The position numbers were made by a program, and so were the translations under genes. From DTWD01 sp963662965 (lineage in GTDB: Bacteria > Acidobacteriota > Vicinamibacteria > Vicinamibacterales > UBA8438): a stretch of 64,000 nt of DNA. Shown here piece by piece: positions 26,786 to 35,861 of the stretch (position 1 is its first letter; every line of letters starts with the position of its first letter). The stretch spans positions 2,232,001 to 2,296,000 of the forward strand of contig OY759970.1 in the NCBI GenBank assembly GCA_963662965.1. Reading direction: 5' to 3'. The notes under the pieces are model-generated. The model did not search any database. It saw only the letters and a list, made by a program, of their open reading frames with translations, and had not been told where the DNA came from.

Positions 26786-27583
26786 TCACTGCGGGCTGCT
26801 AGGGAGGCCCCATCGGCGGATCTGCTCGATGGCACTGGTCGTCAGGGCGGTCTCTCCCGCCGCGACCGCTTGGAGCAGCGAGGCTCGGGGCGCACGCAGC
26901 ACTGTCGTGCCCTCGAGTTGCGGTCGCACATAGACGCAGTCGGGATGCCCGGCCTCGCGCGGGCGCTCGCCACGACTTCGGCAATCCGACACGATAACGT
27001 GGGTCGCACCAAGCGCCGGCGACCGCGCGAACGCGATCGGGAGTGCGTCGCTGAGACCGCCATCAGTAAACTCGCACCGCTGCCCCTCGAAGACGATCGG
27101 CCTCGGCGGGAACATGCTCGGAATCGAGGCGCTCGTCGCCACCGCGTCGTACAGCGGCACGGTGTCGTGGGCGTCGGTGGTGAGATACCGCGGGCAGTCG
27201 TGCGTCAGGTCGTGGCAGACGATACCGAGGGCCCGCACGCCGTGGTGAAGCTGGTCGAACTGGCTGGACTGAAGCTGACGGAGGCGTCGAGGAATGACGC
27301 CGGCGAACGGCTCGATCATCCATCGCAGCCGTCGCCGGGACCGCAGGTTCAGGCTGTGTGCCACCATGTGGCGGCCCTTGAAGACGCGCGCGTCGGCGAT
27401 CAAATCGTCGATCGTCAGACCGACGGCCGCATAGTACGCCGCGATGATGGCGCCGGCGCTGACACCGACAATGCTGTCGAGCGGAACGCGGGCGGCGGCG
27501 AGGCGCCGTAGCACCCCAAGATGCGCCGCGCCGCGCAGACCACCGGCGGACAGGACGAGCCCGATGCGAAGTGAGTCCGACAT
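26786..27583 (-). CDS. Patatin-like phospholipase
   Basis: 265 residues. Oxyanion-hole motif SAGGLRGAAHLGVL (12-25), nucleophile elbow GVSAG with Ser42, and catalytic Asp174 in DGG complete the Ser-Asp dyad. There is no signal peptide, so it is probably cytoplasmic or peripheral. The family hydrolyses acyl esters of membrane lipids. The C-terminus is short, without a membrane or POTRA domain. The gene after it on the same strand is unrelated. Confidence 0.9.
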   Translation of the reverse strand: MSDSLRIGLVLSAGGLRGAAHLGVLRRLAAARVPLDSIVGVSAGAIIAAYYAAVGLTIDDLIADARVFKGRHMVAHSLNLRSRRRLRWMIEPFAGVIPRRLRQLQSSQFDQLHHGVRALGIVCHDLTHDCPRYLTTDAHDTVPLYDAVATSASIPSMFPPRPIVFEGQRCEFTDGGLSDALPIAFARSPALGATHVIVSDCRSRGERPREAGHPDCVYVRPQLEGTTVLRAPRASLLQAVAAGETALTTSAIEQIRRWGLPSSPQ

Positions 27584-27637
27584 TGCACCAAGAATGACAT
27601 GTGTCCTGGCCTCCAGCTCGGTGGCCGCAGGCCCCGT

Positions 27638-27871
27638 CTAATTTTGGTCGTCGACTCTCGACGCGACGAAGTCGACGGCCGAGCCAACGGCGTCGCCGGC
27701 CTTGCGCATGTTCTGCCTGACCGTCGGGCCATGCTCGTCGACCAAAGACGCGAGCCAGGCGCGCGCGTCCGATCCCTTGACGGGCGCAATCAGAACGCCG
27801 ACGCCGACGCCGATAAGGCCCGCCAGGACCGCTACGGCGGACAGAGTAAACAGACGTCTCAGAATGCCCAT
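27638..27871 (-). CDS. Small YtxH-like membrane-anchored protein
   Basis: 77 residues: an N-terminal hydrophobic helix (LFTLSAVAVLAGLIGVGVGVLIAP) followed by an amphipathic helix (VRQNMRKAGDAVGSAVDFVASRVDD). The VGVLIAPxxG segment is the mark of YtxH-type proteins, which sit in the membrane with a helical soluble tail and have been associated with stress response. A degenerate copy of the dispersed repeat follows the stop (ACGGGGCCTGCGGCC). Confidence 0.65.
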   Translation of the reverse strand: MGILRRLFTLSAVAVLAGLIGVGVGVLIAPVKGSDARAWLASLVDEHGPTVRQNMRKAGDAVGSAVDFVASRVDDQN

Positions 27872-27976
27872 CTCCCGAGATTATCGGTCGCATAGCGGCG
27901 GCGCGACAGGGACGGTACGGCGCCAGACACTTCCTATATGCTTAAGAGCCGCCTGCTTGCACCGGACACCATCCTA

Positions 27977-28468
27977 ATGAAACCTCGACGTTATTGGATG
28001 ATCCTGCCGATCGTAGCTTCGATGGCGACGACGTGCGACGAGTCGCCCCGTGGCGCTATTCCGACCCGAATTGTGCCGATAGAGCTGCGTCTCGTGAGCC
28101 AGCCGGCGCCCGACCCGCCACCGGAGGATCAGATATTTTTTGAGGTGTGCCTGACGAAGATGGACTTCGAGACCAACATCATCGCGAGCTGGCGGAACCG
28201 CGATGTCGTCCTCCTCGACGAAACGGCACCGAACGTGTTCACGAAGCAGTTCGACGACGTCCCGACCGGCTTGGCCAACACGATGTCGGTGCGCGACGTC
28301 AACGAGTGTCGTCGCAATGTGAATGGGGATGGCACCGTCATTACCGGCGTGACGATCAACGGCACGCCGATCGAGCGGTTGGTGCCCCGTACGCGGGTGT
28401 TGACGTTTCTTGTGAATAACGATGGCACGGTGTCGTCGCTGCCCCTTGAGATGCCGACGGTCGAGTAG
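27977..28468 (+). CDS. Possible lipoprotein of unknown function
   Basis: 163 residues from ATG 27977 (another in-frame ATG at 27938 would add 13 residues with no signal character). The leader MKPRRYWMILPIVASMATTC resembles a lipoprotein signal with Cys20, although Thr at -1 is unusual. The rest is a compact beta-rich domain with FEVCLTKMDFETNIIASWRNRDVVLLDETAPNVFTKQFDDVPTG. No family is recognised. It is upstream of, but 38 bp apart from, the M28 peptidase gene. Confidence 0.6.
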   Translation: MKPRRYWMILPIVASMATTCDESPRGAIPTRIVPIELRLVSQPAPDPPPEDQIFFEVCLTKMDFETNIIASWRNRDVVLLDETAPNVFTKQFDDVPTGLANTMSVRDVNECRRNVNGDGTVITGVTINGTPIERLVPRTRVLTFLVNNDGTVSSLPLEMPTVE

Positions 28469-28506
28469 ATCGGCCGGCCCACGGTCGTCCGCCGCCGGCT
28501 CATAGC

Positions 28507-30087
28507 ATGAGACGCATGAGACCCGCTCCGATCACGACGGCGCTGGTCCTGGTGCTCGTCGCCGCCGCTGCGACGCCGCCCGCGTCCGCTCAGTCCCGGG
28601 AAAGAGAAGTGACTCGCTCGATCCGCGAGGAGGGGTTCGAGCGCTCGCAGGCGATGGAGACGGTCGGCTGGCTCAGCGACGTGTTCGGGCCGCGCGTGAC
28701 CGGCACGCCATCCATCGAGGCGGCCAAGGACTGGGCGGCGGAACGGATGCGTCGGTGGGGGTTGCGTGTCTATGAGGAGCGCTTTCCCTACGGTCGTGGC
28801 TGGTCGCTCGAGCGCTTCCACGCGCACCTGATCACGCCGCAGGTGATGCCGATCATCGGGTACCCGAGAGCCTGGACGGCGAGCACGGACGGCACGATCA
28901 CGGCCGACGTCGTGCGCGTCACGATCGCCTCGCGCGACGATTTGAATCGGTATCGTGGCACCCTCCGGGGAAAGATCGTGTTGACGCAAGCGGATCGTGA
29001 CGTGCAGATGCTCGACGGCGAGCTGGTGCTTCGCATGGACGACGACCTGCTAGCGACTGCGGCGAAACCGCCAGGGGAGACGTCGACGCAGAGAGAGAGC
29101 GGCGGAACCGGATCGTGGCTCGACGACTATGTCCATGAGTTCTTCGTCGACGAAGGTGTCGTGGCGGTTTTGGACCGAGGCAGCGACCTGTCGCGGGTCG
29201 GGGGGGCTCCGCTTGGCGGCGAGCTCGTGTGGCCGACGCAGCGGACGGACGGTGGAACGGTGTTCGTCGGCGCCGGTGGCTCACGGGCCAACGATGGCGC
29301 CGTCGTGCCGTCGGCGACGATCGCCGTCGAACACTACAACCGCCTGGTGCGACTGCTCGATCGGAACGTGCCGGTACAGGTGGAGATCAACATCCAGACC
29401 CGGTTTCATGCCGAGACGCGTCCCAATGGGTTCAATCTCATTGCGGAGCTGACGGGCACTGACCTCGCTCACGAGGTGGTGATGCTCGGCGCGCATTTCG
29501 ATTCGACGCATGCCGCCACCGGGGCCACCGACAACGCGGCCGGCGTGGCAGCGGTGATGGAGGCGGTGCGCCTCCTCCGAACGGTCGGCGCGCGGCCGCG
29601 GCGGACGATCCGGATCGCGCTCTGGGGGGGAGAAGAAGAAGGATTGCTCGGCTCGCGCGCGTATGTCGAGCGCCACTTCGGTGATCCGAAGACGCGGACA
29701 CATAAGCCGGACCACGCGAACTTGTCGGCGTACTACAACCTAGACAACGGCACCGGTCGCATCCGGGGGATCTGGCTGCAGGGACATAGCGCGGCCGCAC
29801 CGATGTTCCGCCGGTGGATGCGCGATCTCGCCGACCTCGGCGTCACCACCATCGGTCGCCGTTCCACCCGCGGCACCGACCACGTGGCGTTCGATGAGAT
29901 TGGGCTGCCCGGATTTCAGTTCATCCAGGACCGGCTCGAGTACAACTCGCGCACCCATCATTCCAACATGGATGTCTACGAGCGCGTGCAACCCGACGAC
30001 CTCCGGCAGATGTCGGTGGTCGCCGCGATTGTGGCCTACCGCACCGCGATGGGTGACGAGCGGCTGCCGCGCAAAGACCTGAGATAG
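28507..30087 (+). CDS. Secreted M28-family zinc aminopeptidase
   Basis: 526 residues with a signal peptide (ITTALVLVLVAAAATPPASAQ). A protease-associated region lies in the middle. The M28 zinc ligands are GAHFDSTH, ATDNAAG and WGGEEEGLLGSRAY (the Glu-Glu pair), then NLDNGTG and HSNMDVYERV, where the last His is a ligand. It likely removes N-terminal residues from peptides in the periplasm. It is the first gene of a probable operon: the DUF2911 lipoprotein starts 40 bp later, the amidase 4 bp after that, and DinB overlaps the amidase. Confidence 0.9.
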   Translation: MRRMRPAPITTALVLVLVAAAATPPASAQSREREVTRSIREEGFERSQAMETVGWLSDVFGPRVTGTPSIEAAKDWAAERMRRWGLRVYEERFPYGRGWSLERFHAHLITPQVMPIIGYPRAWTASTDGTITADVVRVTIASRDDLNRYRGTLRGKIVLTQADRDVQMLDGELVLRMDDDLLATAAKPPGETSTQRESGGTGSWLDDYVHEFFVDEGVVAVLDRGSDLSRVGGAPLGGELVWPTQRTDGGTVFVGAGGSRANDGAVVPSATIAVEHYNRLVRLLDRNVPVQVEINIQTRFHAETRPNGFNLIAELTGTDLAHEVVMLGAHFDSTHAATGATDNAAGVAAVMEAVRLLRTVGARPRRTIRIALWGGEEEGLLGSRAYVERHFGDPKTRTHKPDHANLSAYYNLDNGTGRIRGIWLQGHSAAAPMFRRWMRDLADLGVTTIGRRSTRGTDHVAFDEIGLPGFQFIQDRLEYNSRTHHSNMDVYERVQPDDLRQMSVVAAIVAYRTAMGDERLPRKDLR

Positions 30088-30127
30088 ACTCGGGCGAGCC
30101 GGGAGCATGGCCGGGGAGGATCGATCG

Positions 30128-30736
30128 ATGACGACGAAGTGGGTGGGAGCGCTCGTGATGACCACCGCCATGGTGCTCGCGGGGTGCGGCGGTTCCGGGA
30201 ATGGTGCTGATAGCGCCGCGGCGGCGCCGGCCGCCACAGGAGACATGTCGGCCGCCGACCTGCCGATCGTCCCGCTCGACGATGTCAAGGCGAGTCAGAG
30301 CGGGTCCGTGTGGCAGGAAGTGGCGAACACCTCCATCAAGGTGACCTATGATCGACCGGTCGCTCGTGGTCGTGAGCTGTTCGGTGGGATCGTGGCGTTC
30401 GGCGAGGTCTGGAATCCTGGTGCGAATGATGCCACGGCGATCGAGTTCAGTCGCGACGTGACCATCAACGGCAACGCGCTGCCGGCCGGGAAGTACAGCT
30501 TGTGGGCCATCCCTGATCCCAACCGCTGGACCATCATTCTCAGCACGCAGGCTGACGTTTATCACACGCCGTACCCCGGCGAGGAATTCGATGCGCTTCG
30601 CTTCATGGCCTCGCCGCGACTTGGCGAGCACGTCGAAACGATGGCGTTCTACTTCGCGTCGGTCGAGAAGAAAGACACCGAGCTTCGCCTCCACTGGGGC
30701 GACACGTACATCCCGCTCAACATCACCGTTCCCTAA
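30128..30736 (+). CDS. DUF2911 lipoprotein
   Basis: 202 residues from ATG 30128, chosen because it gives a clean lipoprotein signal with lipobox VLAGC (Cys20). An Ala/Ser-rich linker leads to the DUF2911 domain: VKVTYDRPVARGRELFGGIVAFGEVWNPGANDATAIEFSRDVTINGNALPAGKYSLWAIPD, which is highly characteristic. The role of the family is unknown; it occurs mostly in Bacteroidota and Acidobacteriota secreted proteins. Second gene of the M28 operon. Confidence 0.88.
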   Translation: MTTKWVGALVMTTAMVLAGCGGSGNGADSAAAAPAATGDMSAADLPIVPLDDVKASQSGSVWQEVANTSIKVTYDRPVARGRELFGGIVAFGEVWNPGANDATAIEFSRDVTINGNALPAGKYSLWAIPDPNRWTIILSTQADVYHTPYPGEEFDALRFMASPRLGEHVETMAFYFASVEKKDTELRLHWGDTYIPLNITVP

Positions 30737-30740
30737 CCCC

Positions 30741-32387
30741 ATGTCCGGGCGCGACCGCGGCGCGATTGGGCGCCGAGACTTTTTCCGCTACAGCGCGTGG
30801 GCCGGCGCGTTCGCCGCTGGTCCCGCGGCCTGCCGCGCCGCGGCCGAGGAGCGTGCCGCCGGTCCGGCCGCGGCACCGCCGCCGTTCGAGCTCGCCGAGG
30901 TGTCCATCTCCGACCTCGCGGCGTCGCTGGCGTCCGGCGATCGCACCGCCCGGAGCGTGACCGCCGCGTATCTCTCACGGATCGAGCAGCTGGACCGTCA
31001 AGGGCCGACGCTCCGCAGCGTCATCGAAACGAACCCGGACGCGCTCGACATTGCCGAGGCCCTGGACCGGGAGCGAGCGGACGGGTCGGTGCGGTCGCCC
31101 CTGCACGGAGTGCCGCTGCTGCTCAAGGACAACATCGACACCGCCGACCGCATGACGACGACGGCCGGCTCGCTGGCGCTGCGCGGCTCGATTCCGTCCG
31201 AAGATTCGACGACCGCGCGCCGACTACGTGACGCCGGCGCGGTGCTGCTCGGCAAGGCGAACCTGAGCGAGTGGGCGAATTACCGCTCCACTCGGTCATC
31301 GAGTGGATGGAGCGCGCGAGGCGGGCAATGCCGCAACCCGTATGCGCTCGACCGGAGCCCGTGCGGGTCGAGCTCCGGGTCCGGTGTCGCCGTGTCCGCC
31401 AACCTCGTCGCCGCGGCAATCGGCACCGAGACCGACGGCTCGATCGTGTGTCCCTCGTCCGCCAACGGGATCGTCGGCATCAAGACGACGGTCGGGTTGG
31501 TGAGTCGCGCGGGGATCGTGCCGATCTCCGCAACCCAGGATACGGCCGGACCGATGGCGAGAACGGTTCGCGACGCGGTCCTCGTGCTGGGAGCCATCGC
31601 CGGCGTTGATCCGCGGGATCCGGCAACCGCCGCGAGCGAAACCCGTAGCGTCGACGACTACACGCCGTTCCTCGACGAGGACAGCCTGAACGGCGCACGG
31701 ATTGGCGTCCAGCGCAGCACGTTCGGCTTTCATGAGGAAGTTGATCGACTCATGGCGGCGGCGATCGAGCTCATGCAGGATCGGGGGGCCACCATCGTCG
31801 ATCCCCTGGACCTCCAACCGAACGCCGTCATGCGGCGCGCGGAGAGGGAGGTGATGTCCTACGAGTTCAAGGCCGGCTTGAACGCGTATCTGTCCAACCT
31901 TCCCGACGCCGCGGTTGGGTCGCTGGCCGACCTGATCGCGTTCAACGAGGAGCATGCCGCAGATGAGATGCCGTACTTTGGCCAAGAACGGCTGATTGAA
32001 GCCGAGCGCCGCGGTCCGCTTTCTGACGCCAGATACCGCGAGGCCCATGCTGCAGCGCGCCGTTTGGCGCGGGACGAAGGCATCGATCGGGTGATGGATG
32101 CCGGCAGCCTGGATGCCATCATCGCCCCGACGGGGGGTCCCGCCTGGGTGATCGATCTCGTCAACGGCGATCACTTCGGTGGCGGGAGCTCATCGCTCGC
32201 GGCGGTCGCCGGGTATCCGAACATCACCGTCCCCGCCGGGTTTGTGCACGGGCTACCGGTGGGGTTGTCGTTCTTCGGCCGCGCGTGGAGCGAGCCGACG
32301 CTGATCCGGATCGCCTATGCCTTCGAGCAGGCGTCGATGCATCGGCGGGTGCCGACGTTTCTGCCGACGGCGGAGGTTGACGCATGA
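30741..32387 (+). CDS. Exported amidase-signature hydrolase
   Basis: 548 residues from ATG 30741, 4 bp after the DUF2911 stop. A Tat-like leader (GRRDFFRYSAWAGAFAAG) is followed by the amidase signature domain: Lys129 in LLLKDNID, the cis-serine in CGSSSGSG (about 208-214) and nucleophile Ser234 in ETDGSIVCPSS, completing the Ser-cisSer-Lys triad. It hydrolyses amide bonds of a small substrate outside the cytoplasm. The DinB gene overlaps the stop by 4 bp (ATGA). Confidence 0.9.
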   Translation: MSGRDRGAIGRRDFFRYSAWAGAFAAGPAACRAAAEERAAGPAAAPPPFELAEVSISDLAASLASGDRTARSVTAAYLSRIEQLDRQGPTLRSVIETNPDALDIAEALDRERADGSVRSPLHGVPLLLKDNIDTADRMTTTAGSLALRGSIPSEDSTTARRLRDAGAVLLGKANLSEWANYRSTRSSSGWSARGGQCRNPYALDRSPCGSSSGSGVAVSANLVAAAIGTETDGSIVCPSSANGIVGIKTTVGLVSRAGIVPISATQDTAGPMARTVRDAVLVLGAIAGVDPRDPATAASETRSVDDYTPFLDEDSLNGARIGVQRSTFGFHEEVDRLMAAAIELMQDRGATIVDPLDLQPNAVMRRAEREVMSYEFKAGLNAYLSNLPDAAVGSLADLIAFNEEHAADEMPYFGQERLIEAERRGPLSDARYREAHAAARRLARDEGIDRVMDAGSLDAIIAPTGGPAWVIDLVNGDHFGGGSSSLAAVAGYPNITVPAGFVHGLPVGLSFFGRAWSEPTLIRIAYAFEQASMHRRVPTFLPTAEVDA

Positions 32388-32893
32388 CGAACCTACTCGA
32401 TGAAGCGCTCGACGCCTGGGCCGATGCGCGTCGTGGCGTCGAGGCTGAGCTGAGGCGCGTGCCGCCGGGCAAGCTCGGCTTTCGACCCGAGCCGGGCGCG
32501 CGGTCGGTGGCGGAGATCGTGTTGCACATCGCCGACACGGGCCTGATGTGGAGCGGCGAGCTGACGAATCCCAGCGGTGATTTCACGCGCAAGAGCTTTC
32601 CGGCCTTCATCCGCGAGTACGGCACCCCGCGGTCCCGCCGGCCGCGCGACAAGACCGGATTCATGCGGGTGCTTCGCAACACGCACGCGATTGGCGTGCG
32701 GCAGATTCAGGGTGCCGGGGAGCTCGCGATGCTGCAGACGATCAAGCGCTTCGACGGCCAACCGTGGACGCGGCTGGCCTGGATGCAGCATGGGATCGCC
32801 CACGAGGAGTACCACCGTGGCCAACTGGCGCTCTACGTGCGACTTCTCGGCCGCACGCCGGCGCTGACGCAGCTCATCGAGTCGAGCGGTTAG
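32384..32893 (+). CDS. DinB-family metal-binding protein
   Basis: 169 residues. A four-helix bundle with the three metal-ligand histidines of the DinB/YfiT fold: His48 (VLHIADTG) and His136/His140 or His144 in MQHGIAHEEYHRGQ. Proteins of this type include thiol-dependent transferases and hydrolases, mostly of unknown substrate. It overlaps the amidase stop (ATGA), so it is the last gene of the M28 operon. Its 3' end is part of a direct repeat that recurs at 34,486. Confidence 0.85.
   Translation: MTNLLDEALDAWADARRGVEAELRRVPPGKLGFRPEPGARSVAEIVLHIADTGLMWSGELTNPSGDFTRKSFPAFIREYGTPRSRRPRDKTGFMRVLRNTHAIGVRQIQGAGELAMLQTIKRFDGQPWTRLAWMQHGIAHEEYHRGQLALYVRLLGRTPALTQLIESSG
32849..32893. repeat. Direct repeat, left copy (3' end of the DinB gene)
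   Basis: Begins ggccgcacgccggcgctgac and runs to the gene's stop. The copy at 34,486-34,528 matches with two substitutions and one deletion. Confidence 0.75.
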
Positions 32894-33031
32894 CGCGGGC
32901 ATCCGGCACCGCAGCCGCGGTCGGGGGATCGCTCCGAACGCCAGATCGTCTCGGCGGACATGCGAGAACCGAAGCGCATCAACTTGGACGACTCGATCCG
33001 GTTCGCGCTGACCCGGTGAGAGCGTGACCTC

Positions 33032-33265
33032 GTGGTCGACCGCACGCTAATTGGTGCTGACCTTGAGAGACGGCTGTGGCTTGCTGTCGTCTCAGGATCG
33101 CGCCTGGTCGTGAGCCTGACTTTGGACGAAGTCGACGAGCTGGCCGGCTACATTGCCGCTGAAGCCAATCATTGCGACGACTCGAAGACCCAGACCGCAC
33201 TTGATGGCGTCTACGATCGACTGGCTCAACTTGAAACTGAGTTTGCCGACTTGCAGCGACGATGA
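33032..33265 (+). CDS. Small hypothetical protein
   Basis: 77 residues from GTG 33032. Sequence VSLTLDEVDELAGYIAAEANHCDDSKTQTALDGVYDRLAQLETEFADLQ predicts two or three helices. The stop overlaps the ATG of the pRiA4b ORF-3-like gene (ATGA), which supports it as a real, coupled gene. Function is unknown. Confidence 0.6.
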   Translation: MVDRTLIGADLERRLWLAVVSGSRLVVSLTLDEVDELAGYIAAEANHCDDSKTQTALDGVYDRLAQLETEFADLQRR

Positions 33266-33966
33266 AACGGTCCAACCATCGAATAGAGCCAACAAGACAG
33301 CTAGAGAACATGAGTGGCGACGTTACGCCAATCGGTTCAGCCGGTCGGAGGAGCCGAGCCCCTCGGAGACGCCAGGTCCTCCAGTTTCTGGTCGTCCTGA
33401 GCAACACGAATCCTCTCGTCTGGCGGCGCCTTCACGTGCCGGAGGGCTATTCGTTCTGGGATCTGCACGTAGCCATCCAAGACGCCATAGGTTGGCAGGA
33501 TTATCACCTTCACGAGTTCCGGGTCTTGCATCCCGAACGTGGGACGATCTAGCGGCTGGGTATCCCGGATCCGGAGTTTCCCGACGAACGCCCGTGTCGG
33601 GCGGACTGGAACGTACTCCTTGCAGAGTACTTCGACTGGGAGTCCCTATCGGAGAGACCATCCGCGGTGTACGTGTACGACTTTGGTGATGACTGGCACC
33701 ATGTCGTGACACTGGAAGAGTTCTTGCCAACTCGTTCGACGCGGCGCCCCAAGTGCGTTGCTGGGGCCCGCGCCTGTCCACCGGAAGACTGCGGTGGCGT
33801 GCAAGACTATGCCGAGTTCCTCGAGGTCATCGCCAATCGTCAGCACCCGGACCATTCGCAGCTGATGGAGTGGTCTGGTGGCACGTCTGATCCCGAGTCG
33901 TTCGACCCGGCCGCGATTCGTTTCGATAGTCCACGCCGGCGATGGAAGAAGGCGTTTAAAGAGTGA
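33262..33966 (+). pseudogene. pRiA4b ORF-3-family protein with an in-frame TAG
   Basis: The frame reads LQFLVVLSNTNPLVWRRLHVPEGYSFWDLHVAIQDAIGWQDYHLHEFRV, then TAG at 33550-33552, then RLGIPDPEFPDE...VYVYDFGDDWHHVVTLEEFLPTR...CVAGARACPPEDCGGVQDYAEFLEVIA. Both halves belong to the pRiA4b ORF-3 family (IxWRRLxVP..., YxYDFGDxWxH, CxxGxxACPPEDCGG). The TAG replaces what is usually a charged residue. Without readthrough only the N-terminal half would be made. Members occur on plasmids and mobile segments. Confidence 0.8.
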
Positions 33967-34002
33967 GCCGTCGCGAGATGTGAGCCGGTCAAGATTGCTT
34001 CG

Positions 34003-34476
34003 ATGACAACGATAGCGATTCCGGTCAAGCTCCGAGACGTAGTCGAGGCAATGGATCTGCCCAGCCAGGATTGGCAGTCGTACTTGAACCGAGATACAGG
34101 TGAGATCGTCACCGCGACTGACGAAGACCGCTGGTTGGTAGAAGACGGCATGAGTCTGGACGATGTGCCGGCCTGGCAGCAAGAATCATTGCCGAAAGTT
34201 CGCGAGGCCCTTGAGTCGGACCGGTTCCTTGCGCTGCCGGGGAGCTTCGAGATTCACGAGTGGTCCATCATGGAACGGTTTGCACGAGACCAAACAGGCG
34301 ACCGGCCGGCTGATGAACTCCTCGATTCCCTGCATGGCCGCGGCGCATTTCGCATGTTCCGGTCGGCGGTCCGACAGCTGGGCCTCGAAGATGACTGGTG
34401 CCGGTTTCGCGAATCGGCGTTCGAGGAGATCGCGAAGGAGTGGCTGGAGGCTCATGGTATTCGATACCAGCGATGA
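34003..34476 (+). CDS. UPF0158-family protein
   Basis: 157 residues. The family pattern is clear: VKLRDVVEAMDLPSQDWQSYLNRDTGEIV near the start and WSIMERFARDQ, HGRGAFRMFRSAVRQLGLEDDWCRFRESAFEEIAKEWLE toward the end. Function of the family is not established. It is the third gene of the segment bounded by the direct repeats. Confidence 0.82.
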   Translation: MTTIAIPVKLRDVVEAMDLPSQDWQSYLNRDTGEIVTATDEDRWLVEDGMSLDDVPAWQQESLPKVREALESDRFLALPGSFEIHEWSIMERFARDQTGDRPADELLDSLHGRGAFRMFRSAVRQLGLEDDWCRFRESAFEEIAKEWLEAHGIRYQR

Positions 34477-34485
34477 CCGAGCGGT

Positions 34486-34528
34486 GGCCGCACGCCGGCG
34501 CTGATGCAGCTCATCCAGTCGAGCGTTA
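34486..34528. repeat. Direct repeat, right copy
   Basis: Begins ggccgcacgccggcgctgat; repeats the last 45 bp of the DinB gene with two substitutions and a one-base loss, 1637 bp downstream of the first copy. Confidence 0.75.
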
Positions 34529-34561
34529 AGAGGTCCCACGACATCGACATCAGCTCGACCG

Positions 34562-35545
34562 CTCGAGAAGCAGATCGCCGTCGTCGCCGGTGCAACGCGT
34601 GGTGCCGACCGTGGCATCGCGCGCGCCCTTGGCGAAGCGGGCGCGATCGTGCTACTGCACCGGGCGAAGTGTTCACGGCGATCCGTCGCCGTACGGGCGA
34701 CCGGAGACCATCGACGAAACGGTGCCATGATCACCACCGAGGGCGGCACGGCGTTTCCCGTTCGCATCGACCATACGATCGAGTCCGAGGTCGAGGCGCT
34801 CGTCAGACGCATCGAGACCGAGCATGGCCGGCTCGACGTCCTCGTCAGCAGCATCGCCGGCGAGGACCCCATGATGGGCCAGTGGGGTTCGTTCTAGAAG
34901 GCGGATCTGAAGCAGGCGGACGCCATATCCAGGCAGGCGCTCGTCTCCCACATCATTACGGCGAAGCACGCGGCGCCCATCATGATTCGTCAGCGCCGCG
35001 GTTTGATCGTCGAGGTGACAGAGAACGACATCCTCGTCGGGGGCGGCAATCCGATGTCGCAAGTGGTCAAGCTAGGACTCAAAGGGCTCGCGCTGAACAT
35101 GGCCACCGAGCTTAGACCCCACGGCGTGGCGGCGGTTGCCATCACGCCGGGGTTTCTCCGGTCCGAGGCGATGCTGGAGAACATAGGGGTCACAGAGGCA
35201 AACTGGCGAGACGGCGGCAAGAAGGACAAGAACTTCCTCGAATCGGAGTCGCCGCTTTTCGTCGGGCGGGCCGTGGCCGCGCTCGCCAAGGATCCGAACG
35301 TCCTCAACCGATCGGGTCAGCTGCTCAGCTCGTGGCAACTTGGCCGAGAGTGCAAGTTCACCGACTACGACGGCCGCCACCCGGATTGGGGATCGCTGGC
35401 GATCGATTTCTCGGTCATGCCCTCATCGCTCGTGGACATGTTCAGAACCGGCACCCAACTCCAGCTCGATTGGCTCATGACGGTGACGGAGCACACGAGA
35501 GACTTCCTCGCCAAGATTCCGCAGGCACCCCGCGGCAAGCCCTGA
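34562..35545 (+). pseudogene. Short-chain dehydrogenase/reductase, disabled three times
   Basis: Starts in one frame with LEKQIAVVAGATRGADRGIARALGEAG (nucleotide-binding TGxxxGxG variant). It moves to YCTGRSVHGDPSPYGRPETIDETV, then to TEGGTAFPVRIDHTIESEVEALVRRIETEHGRLDVLVSSIAGEDPMMGQWGSF, and meets TAG at 34895-34897 where related proteins have Trp. It continues KADLKQADAISRQALVSHIITAKHAAPIMIRQRRGLIVEVTEND...GVAAVAITPGFLRSEAMLENIGVTEANWRDGGKKDKNFLES to 35545. No start codon remains. Two frameshifts and one amber mutation make this a pseudogene. Confidence 0.8.
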
Positions 35546-35861
35546 GCCATTCTCCACCGTGGGCGGGTCCTGTCATCGGACCGTCACTCGCCTACGGCTC
35601 AGGACGGTACGGGCAAGAAGGGCCCAAAGATTTCCCATTGCTCGTCTTCAATAAATGCAGCAGCGTCTATCGCGAGCAATTGAGATCGTCAGAAACCCTA
35701 CTTTCTGTGACGCAGACGCCGAACCGGCGAAAGTGAATACTCCGTCACCAGACTGCCGTCCCAGTCCGAGGTCAAGTCAATGCAGTGCTGATCCGGGTCT
35801 CGGAAGTAAGGGTTTGACCGCCTTCCGCAAGCTTGGACGTTTTCTTCGCAAGAGCTTTGAC
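35546..35861. other. Gap with a possible 3'-end gene fragment on the minus strand
   Basis: On the minus strand, about 35,805 to 35,711, a short frame reads NPYFRDPDQHCIDLTSDWDGSLVTEYSLSPVRRLRHRK and stops. It looks like the end of a real protein (RDPDxHxIDLTSD, somewhat VOC-like) but cannot be assigned. The rest shows nothing. Confidence 0.3.

Noticed and set aside
27601..27640. Fifth copy of the hairpin repeat
   Set aside because: Only ACGGGGCC-like similarity with a different stem; mentioned with the adjacent gene but not counted as a copy.
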